From Oligoflexus sp. (GTDB taxonomy: Bacteria; Bdellovibrionota_B; Oligoflexia; Oligoflexales; Oligoflexaceae), in assembly GCA_030151925.1 (NCBI GenBank), contig JASLCY010000138.1, positions 1 to 12,507 of the forward strand: a DNA stretch of 12,507 nucleotides, written 5' to 3'. The position numbers were made by a program, and so were the translations under genes. Shown here piece after piece: positions 7,402 to 12,507 of this stretch (its first letter is position 1; each line of letters starts with the position of its first letter). The notes below the pieces were generated by a model. That model did not search any database. It was not told the DNA's origin and was given only the letters and a program-made list of their open reading frames with translations.

Positions 7402-7466
7402 TAAAGATTATCGTGCAGCCCTCATGCCCTGAGCCCACAAATTGCCGTTTTAACGCACTCAAACGT

Positions 7467-7472
7467 TTGGAG
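7467..7472 (+). promoter_or_regulatory. Possible ribosome-binding site of rpoD
   Basis: TTGGAG lies 12 bases before the chosen ATG at 7485, a rather long spacing. It directly abuts another in-frame ATG at 7473, which is too close to be served by it. The start at 7485 is the best guess; the protein could begin up to 24 residues earlier (ATG 7413), though that would lie only about 5 bases from the predicted transcription start. Confidence 0.4.
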
Positions 7473-7484
7473 ATGTATATATCT

Positions 7485-9905
7485 ATGGCTACAACCAAAA
7501 AGAAAACAGCCACTAAAACTAAAGAGTCTGCGAAATCTAAAACGGCGGTAAAGAAAACCGCGGCGAAGAAGAAGGTCACGACCACCGCGAAGGCTAAGAA
7601 AGCCGCGCCGGCCCCCTCTCCTGCCGCCGCGAAAAAAGCCAAGGAAGCGGCGGCGGCGGCCCTAGCCGCTGAGAAAGAGCGCGAGAAGGCGGCCGCGGCC
7701 GCAGCAGCGGCGGAAGCCGCGAAAGAGAAAGAAGCGGCGGCGAAGAAAAAAGAGAAAGAAAAAGAGAAGGCGGCCGCAGCGGCGGCGGCTGAGAAAGAAA
7801 AAGATAAAGAAGAGAAGAAGGCTTCCGCGAAGAAGACCAAAGCGGCGAAGGCCGAGAAGCCGGAAAAAGCCGAAAAGAAAAAGCCCGCGCCCAAGGCGGC
7901 GAAGAAGGCCGCGAAAGCCGTGAGCGAAGACGACGATGATGACGCCGACGACGAGTTCGAGGGCGATGACGTCGATTTCGCGGCTGACGACGAGACCTTC
8001 GAAGAGGAGAGCGTAACCGCCGTCGCGATCGATGATATCGAGGACGACGTCCCGACGCCTAAACTCAGCAAAAAGGAAGTCAGCGTCAAGATCCTCGTGA
8101 AGCTCGCGGGCATCTATCAGAAGAAGGGCTCCGTGACCTTCCGCGACATCGACAACGCCTTGTCGGATGAAGACGCGGGTCCCGAGCTCATCCAGATCAT
8201 CCTCGGCGACCTCAAGCAACGCGGCATCTCCGTGCAGGATTCGGCGCAGGACGATTTCAACGATCTCAAAGCCGACAGCGTGAAGGCCGATGACGACATC
8301 ATGCTCGGCGAAGACCTCGATTTCGCGAGCGGCGACGAAGTCGTCCTCGACGAGGACAACGAGATGGAAGCCGACGCCGATACGGATTCGGACAGCGACT
8401 CCGAGGCCGAAGGCGTCAAGAGCAAGAAGGATCCGCGCGCCGTCGCCAGCGGCGACGACTTCGGCAAGTCCAACGACCCCGTGCGCATCTATCTCCGCAA
8501 GATGGGTTCCGTAGCCCTGCTCTCGCGCGAAGGCGAAGTCGTCATCGCGAAGAAGATCGAGGCCGAGGAGAACCGCATCCTCGAGCAGATCCTCAAGCTG
8601 CAGATCGGCCGCGATACGATCATCGACGCCGCTCGCCGCTTCGTGTCGGGCGAGATCCGCATGAAGGGCTTCATCAAGGGCTTCGACGACGACGAGGCTT
8701 CGTCGAACGAAGAGGCGCATGCCGACAAGCTGAAGAAGACGACCGAGGTCTTCCTCGCGGAATACGACAAGTACGAGAAGCTGCTCGCGGAAGTCGAGAA
8801 GAAGCCCAAGACCAAGGACCAGCTCGCGACCGCGGAACAGAAGATCTTCGACATCCTGCGTGAATTGAACATCAACCGTAAGCTCCTTACGGGCGTGATC
8901 GATCGCCTGTCCTTCTTCGCGAACGCGCTGCGCGAAGCGGACAACGACATCAATTATTATGCGAAACGCATGAGCACCAACCGTCAGGGCTTGATCGACC
9001 ATGTGGTCAAGACTCCGGGCACGCCTATCGGCCAGGCGACTGAGCGCGAATGGCAACGCGTGGTGCGCAACGTTTCGGCGGCGCTCGAAGCCATCGACAA
9101 GGTCCGCTCGGAATCCAACATGGACCCGACTCACCTCACCGAGAACTTCAAGGCCCTGCACTCGATGCAGCAGGCTGCGGAGTCGGCGAAGAAGGAGCTC
9201 GTCGAAGCCAACCTTCGCCTCGTGGTGTCGATCGCCAAGAAATACACCAACCGCGGCCTCCAGTTCCTCGACCTCATCCAGGAAGGCAACATCGGCCTCA
9301 TGAAGGCGGTCGAGAAGTTCGAATACCGTCGCGGTTATAAGTTCTCGACCTATGCGACCTGGTGGATCCGTCAGGCCATCACGCGTGCGATCGCCGACCA
9401 GGCCCGTACGATCCGTATCCCCGTTCACATGATCGAGACGATCAACAAGCTTATCCGCACCAGCCGCTACCTCGTCCAGGAGATGGGTCGCGAACCGACT
9501 CCGGAAGAGATCGCAGCTCGTATGGATATGTCGGTCGACAAGGTGCGCAAGGTCCTGAAGATCGCTATCGAGCCTATTTCGCTCGAGACGCCGATCGGCG
9601 AAGAGGAAGACAACCACATCGGCGACTTCCTGGAAGACAAGACCCAGTCCTCGCCTTCGGAATCGGTGATCTCCGGCAGCCTCGAGGAGCAGACACTCAA
9701 GGCTCTCGCGACCCTTACCCCGCGCGAGGAGAAGGTTCTCCGGATGCGTTTCGGCATCGGCGAGAAGTCGGACCACACCCTCGAGGAAGTCGGCCAGAAC
9801 TTCGACGTTACGCGTGAACGTATTCGTCAGATCGAAGCGAAGGCGCTCCGCAAGCTTCGTCACCCGTCGCGCAGTAAAAAACTCCGCGCGTTCATCGAGC
9901 AATAA
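7485..9905 (+). CDS. rpoD: Principal RNA polymerase sigma factor RpoD with a long charged N-terminal extension
   Basis: This 806-residue primary sigma factor (E. coli 613) directs RNA polymerase to housekeeping promoters. Residues 1-146 are an Ala/Lys/Glu-rich low-complexity tail, and 147-190 are acidic. Region 1.1 spans about 193-252 ([20 protein letters not shown]), followed by a second acidic stretch (about 265-310). Region 1.2 follows ([20 protein letters not shown], 330-349), then the non-conserved region (about 365-565). Region 2 is at about 570-650, with [18 protein letters not shown] (623-640); region 3 follows; region 4.2 ends with [20 protein letters not shown] (765-784) and [12 protein letters not shown]. 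The core regions are near-identical to E. coli, so -10/-35 recognition should be standard. The first ~25 codons are AT-rich in contrast to the rest. It follows dnaG as in the macromolecular synthesis operon, has its own promoter, and ends at a strong terminator. Confidence 0.97.
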   Translation: MATTKKKTATKTKESAKSKTAVKKTAAKKKVTTTAKAKKAAPAPSPAAAKKAKEAAAAALAAEKEREKAAAAAAAAEAAKEKEAAAKKKEKEKEKAAAAAAAEKEKDKEEKKASAKKTKAAKAEKPEKAEKKKPAPKAAKKAAKAVSEDDDDDADDEFEGDDVDFAADDETFEEESVTAVAIDDIEDDVPTPKLSKKEVSVKILVKLAGIYQKKGSVTFRDIDNALSDEDAGPELIQIILGDLKQRGISVQDSAQDDFNDLKADSVKADDDIMLGEDLDFASGDEVVLDEDNEMEADADTDSDSDSEAEGVKSKKDPRAVASGDDFGKSNDPVRIYLRKMGSVALLSREGEVVIAKKIEAEENRILEQILKLQIGRDTIIDAARRFVSGEIRMKGFIKGFDDDEASSNEEAHADKLKKTTEVFLAEYDKYEKLLAEVEKKPKTKDQLATAEQKIFDILRELNINRKLLTGVIDRLSFFANALREADNDINYYAKRMSTNRQGLIDHVVKTPGTPIGQATEREWQRVVRNVSAALEAIDKVRSESNMDPTHLTENFKALHSMQQAAESAKKELVEANLRLVVSIAKKYTNRGLQFLDLIQEGNIGLMKAVEKFEYRRGYKFSTYATWWIRQAITRAIADQARTIRIPVHMIETINKLIRTSRYLVQEMGREPTPEEIAARMDMSVDKVRKVLKIAIEPISLETPIGEEEDNHIGDFLEDKTQSSPSESVISGSLEEQTLKALATLTPREEKVLRMRFGIGEKSDHTLEEVGQNFDVTRERIRQIEAKALRKLRHPSRSKKLRAFIEQ
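7632..7829 (+). repeat. Low-complexity repeat within the rpoD 5' end
   Basis: This part of rpoD encodes alternating Ala runs and Glu/Lys runs (about residues 50-115). The 14-mer GAGAAGGCGGCCGC occurs at 7683-7696 and again at 7764-7777, giving an 81-bp (27-residue) imperfect tandem period. Such DNA is prone to length change by slippage. The protein should form a long charged single helix or a disordered tail. Confidence 0.7.
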
Positions 9906-9924
9906 CGCTCGGCTCGACGGATAG

Positions 9925-9960
9925 AAAAACCCCACGGCCGGACCTGGCCGTGGGGTTTTT
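9925..9960. terminator. Bidirectional intrinsic terminator between rpoD and the permease-protease gene
   Basis: A perfect hairpin, CCCCACGGCC-ggacct-GGCCGTGGGG, is flanked by AAAAA on the left and TTTTT on the right, so either strand gives a GC-rich stem followed by a U-tract. It lies 19 bp after the rpoD stop and 11 bp from the stop of the convergent gene at 9972, and should end both transcripts. Confidence 0.95.
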
Positions 9961-9971
9961 CATTTTCAAGT

Positions 9972-12254
9972 TCAGCTGTAGAGATGCGGAATAGACAGCG
10001 GAGCGAAGATCACGCAGGCATTGTACACCGCGTGCAGCGTGATGGAGGCGGTGAGGTTCTTCGTCTTCTCGTAGACGAGGGCCGAGGCGAGCCCCATGAG
10101 CGCGACCGGCACGAAAGAAGCCGCGGGGTGAACGCAGCCGAAGATCAGAGCGCTTCCGACCGCCGCCCAAAGCATAGGGAAATTCCGCTTCAGGCCTTGG
10201 AAAATCAAGCCGCGGAATATGAATTCCTCAGCGAACGGCGCCGCGACCACCGCGAGGAGGCCGAGGAATACGTACACCTCGTTGAACGAGGGCCTGATGA
10301 AGTCTTCCGCCTCCACCCCGAACCAGTGATGGGCCAGCATCTGTTTTTGGTAGATCCAGGCGATGCCGAAGCCGAGGAGGCCGAGCGCGAAGCCGAGACC
10401 GAGGGAGAGCGGCCAGGACCTGCCGACGAAGCGTGGGAGGTTCTCGGTCCGTTTCTTCCAGAAGTAGGCGCGCATGATGGCGAACGTAAGCAGGCCGGCT
10501 CCCGCGAAGTCGAGGAGCAACTGCGCGCCGGGCGAGAGCAGGCGCCCTAGGGTCAGGAGCTGGATGAGGCCCTGCAGGATAAAGAAGAGCATGGCGGCGA
10601 AGATCCCGTGCATGAGGGAGACCTTCGATTTCGGGGCCGTGATGGGATCGAGCATGAAGGGGATATAGGCCTTCGCCTCCTGCCAGATCGCGAACGAGAA
10701 GACCGACATGAGGAAGGTGACGACGAACGAAGCCCAGTTCGAATGAACCGAGAGACCGTAGAAATAAAGGGTGACGAGGCCCATGTAAAAATACATGGCC
10801 GAGATCTTGATCCGCTTCTGCACGTCGTCCGAGAGCGGATTCGAATTGAAGATCGCGAGCGACATCGCGATCTGGCTGTAGATGAAGATGCCGATGATAG
10901 TCAGGATATGCCTGACTATCGTTTTGTGATCGAAATGCAGGATGCCCATGGCGTGGAAGCTCGTTATGGCGGCTAAGGCGACGAGCAAGGCATAACGCTG
11001 CCAGAGCTTGAGTTTTTCCCGGAACACCGACTCCAGGGAGACCGGAGCTGAGACCAGAATCCAGAGGGATTGGCCTTCGGAATTGATGATTTGAAAACAG
11101 GAAGTCGCGAGCAGGAAAGAGAGCGAGAAAAAGAGCACGAAGGGCGTGATCGTCGTAGAGGAATCGTCCGTGACGCGCGCATCACTTATATGCAGCTGCG
11201 CATAGACCTGGACCACGAGCATGAGGAGCGGCATCAGCACGGTCTGGGCGAGGAAGTTGCGATCTCGCGCCAGGAGCGTGAATTCACGGCGAACGATAGG
11301 AGTGAGGAAGTTGAAGCCTGCGCGCTCCCTCTTCGCGACGGTCTTGCTTTTGCCTCGAGTCGAATCCTGCGAGGAGGCTCCCACGGCGCCGGCTCTCAGG
11401 ACTTTCTGAAGGGCCCAGACGCCGAGCAGGGCTCCTGCTACGATCTGCGCCCAGAAGAGCGCGATATTGGCGAAAGTCGCGGCTCCGCTTTCCGTCACGA
11501 TGCGGGCGGCCAGGAGCGGGGCGAAATCAAAGGCCGCGCGCGGCAGTTTTTGGGCTAGCGTGAACCAGACGTTGCCGCCGTTGAAGAGCTGCGGGGACAG
11601 GGTCATGATCAGCGGGACCATCATCACGAAGGCGAGGGTCGCCTGGACGTTGCGCAGTTTCGCGGCCGAGAGTTTGAGGCGAAGGAAGTATTCGCAGCTC
11701 ACCTGCCAGATTCCGGCCACGATCTGCAGCGGGATGACGAAGGCGAGCGCCAAGGGAACGATGACGGGCCAGGAGTGGCCCGAGAAAGAGGCGCTCGCGG
11801 CCAGGGAGACCGTGAGGATGCCCATAAACATCGTCAGCAGGCCGCGTTCGACGACCTTGCTGGTGAATAACACGGCCCACGGCGCGGGCAGTGTCCCGAG
11901 CCATTCGATATCGGAATCCGTGCGGCTGAGCTCGCGGGTGACCATGTTCATGATCGTGAAGACGAGCCATTGGAAGCCGAGCGTCGTCGCGTAGACGGTC
12001 GTGAAGAAGAAGCCGTAGGACTTCATCATGCTCTTCGTGGCGTTCACGCTGGAAAAACCGATGACGCCTGAGAGATAGAGGAAGATCAGAAACGAGAAGG
12101 TCCCGGCGGCCGATTTTCCGGCCACGGCCATCCGTCCCTTGGCGGGCTTCTTCTTTTTCCCGTAAGCCGACAGGATCATATTCTTCAAACGCGTCGCGCG
12201 AAGGCGCAGGTAGATTCGCCAGGTTTTGCCGGCTGATAACGGGGTGGAGCTCAT
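9972..12254 (-). CDS. ABC transporter permease fused to a CPBP (CAAX-type) intramembrane protease
   Basis: This 760-residue, highly hydrophobic protein has about 15-19 likely membrane helices. Residues ~1-540 look like an ABC-2-type exporter permease: a basic N-terminus, helices from ~53, a loop with RTDSDIEWLGTLPAP (111-125) typical of such permeases, a charged linker (~290-330), then a second helix set. Residues ~610-760 form a CPBP-family protease domain. It has the glutamate motif EEFIFR (Glu676, Glu677, Arg681), a histidine in FGCVHP (His709), and HAVYN (His741, Asn745), so all catalytic/metal-binding positions expected for a glutamate-type intramembrane protease are present. The ATG at 12254-12252 overlaps the ATPase stop in an ATGA, so the two are translationally coupled and should form one transporter. 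The substrate is unknown; peptide or lipid-linked export with cleavage is an inference only. Confidence 0.9.
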   Translation of the reverse strand: MSSTPLSAGKTWRIYLRLRATRLKNMILSAYGKKKKPAKGRMAVAGKSAAGTFSFLIFLYLSGVIGFSSVNATKSMMKSYGFFFTTVYATTLGFQWLVFTIMNMVTRELSRTDSDIEWLGTLPAPWAVLFTSKVVERGLLTMFMGILTVSLAASASFSGHSWPVIVPLALAFVIPLQIVAGIWQVSCEYFLRLKLSAAKLRNVQATLAFVMMVPLIMTLSPQLFNGGNVWFTLAQKLPRAAFDFAPLLAARIVTESGAATFANIALFWAQIVAGALLGVWALQKVLRAGAVGASSQDSTRGKSKTVAKRERAGFNFLTPIVRREFTLLARDRNFLAQTVLMPLLMLVVQVYAQLHISDARVTDDSSTTITPFVLFFSLSFLLATSCFQIINSEGQSLWILVSAPVSLESVFREKLKLWQRYALLVALAAITSFHAMGILHFDHKTIVRHILTIIGIFIYSQIAMSLAIFNSNPLSDDVQKRIKISAMYFYMGLVTLYFYGLSVHSNWASFVVTFLMSVFSFAIWQEAKAYIPFMLDPITAPKSKVSLMHGIFAAMLFFILQGLIQLLTLGRLLSPGAQLLLDFAGAGLLTFAIMRAYFWKKRTENLPRFVGRSWPLSLGLGFALGLLGFGIAWIYQKQMLAHHWFGVEAEDFIRPSFNEVYVFLGLLAVVAAPFAEEFIFRGLIFQGLKRNFPMLWAAVGSALIFGCVHPAASFVPVALMGLASALVYEKTKNLTASITLHAVYNACVIFAPLSIPHLYS

Positions 12255-12507
12255 GCGGGGTTCGCCTCGGCCTGGGCTTCGTCCGTGAGTTTGAGGAAGA
12301 CTTCTTCGAGCGAGCCGCCGGGCAGGACCTGCGAACGGATCGTATCGATCGGCCCGCTGACGTGGACGGTGCCGCGGTCGATGATGCAGACTTCCGAACA
12401 GAGTTTCTCCACCATATCGAGCAGGTGCGTGGAGAGGAAAACCGTATGGCCGCGGGCCGCGAAATCGCGGAGTTTGTCGTGCACGATGCGCGTCGTGCGG
12501 GGGTCGA
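12251..12507 (-). CDS. ABC transporter ATP-binding protein, C-terminal part
   Basis: The gene enters from the right edge; only its last ~85 codons are visible. The first complete codons read DPRTTRIVHDKLRDFAARGH, matching the segment right after the Walker B/D-loop (GLDP). The H-loop histidine follows in VFLSTHLLDMVEKL, then VCIIDRGTV and a C-terminal tail (GSLEEVFLKLTDE) typical of ABC-2 exporter ATPases of the drug/NatA type. The Walker A, signature and Walker B motifs lie outside the window. The stop (TGA at 12253-12251) overlaps the ATG of the permease-protease gene. It is expected to power that permease from the cytoplasmic side. Confidence 0.95.
   Translation of the reverse strand, partial: DPRTTRIVHDKLRDFAARGHTVFLSTHLLDMVEKLCSEVCIIDRGTVHVSGPIDTIRSQVLPGGSLEEVFLKLTDEAQAEANPA

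Noticed and set aside
7424..7432. Two-codon uORF (ATG CCC TGA) in the rpoD leader
   Set aside because: Too short and without a Shine-Dalgarno; most likely chance.
7274..8113. Ser/Ala/Phe-rich minus-strand frame opposite the rpoD tail
   Set aside because: Its low-complexity composition is just the antisense reading of Lys/Ala/Glu codons; it is not a real membrane protein.
7662..9935. 757-codon open frame antisense to rpoD
   Set aside because: It mirrors the rpoD frame; long antisense frames arise from GC-rich biased codons. The translation has no recognisable domain and is Leu/Arg/Asp/Val-rich in the way shadow frames are.

Overview
This is a chromosomal, housekeeping-type stretch from a GC-rich bacterium (roughly 60% GC by eye, strongly GC-ending codons inside genes). 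The sigma factor is a proteobacterial-type RpoD, with region 1.1, a long non-conserved region and a C-terminus very like that of E. coli. It sits directly after dnaG, as in the classical macromolecular synthesis operon. yajQ and ychF are also typical of proteobacteria and relatives. A delta-proteobacterial or Bdellovibrionota-like host is my guess from gene content and protein style, but nothing in the window proves it. There is no rRNA, tRNA, CRISPR array, insertion sequence or phage gene.

Layout. Positions 3-248 (minus) hold the N-terminus of a membrane-anchored protein that runs off the left edge. Next comes a shikimate kinase (396-1049, minus). It is divergent from a crotonase-family enzyme (1111-1938, plus). 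That enzyme converges on, and overlaps by 41 bp, the end of a minus-strand set read as yajQ (4194-3700), ychF (3696-2578) and an unknown 227-residue gene (2581-1898). These genes are separated by 3 bp and then overlap by an ATGA, so they look like one transcription unit. Divergent from yajQ, the plus strand carries a secreted 8-cysteine protein of unknown function (4280-5485), dnaG (5515-7332) and rpoD (7485-9905). rpoD has its own well-formed promoter and ends at a strong terminator (9925-9960) that also works in the opposite direction. The right quarter is a minus-strand exporter operon: the C-terminus of an ABC ATPase (running off the right edge), overlapping by ATGA a 760-residue protein that combines an ABC-type membrane permease with a CPBP/CAAX-type intramembrane protease.

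How the genes fit together. Most are core functions: primase and the main sigma factor, aromatic amino acid synthesis, a ribosome-associated ATPase and a nucleotide-binding YajQ protein. The unusual parts are the permease-protease fusion, the long Lys/Ala/Glu-rich and acidic N-terminal extension of RpoD, and likely active-site changes in the crotonase and the shikimate kinase. The unknown secreted protein upstream of dnaG occupies the position rpsU has in E. coli. I do not see a convincing wholly new multi-gene system; the ABC/CPBP pair is the closest candidate.
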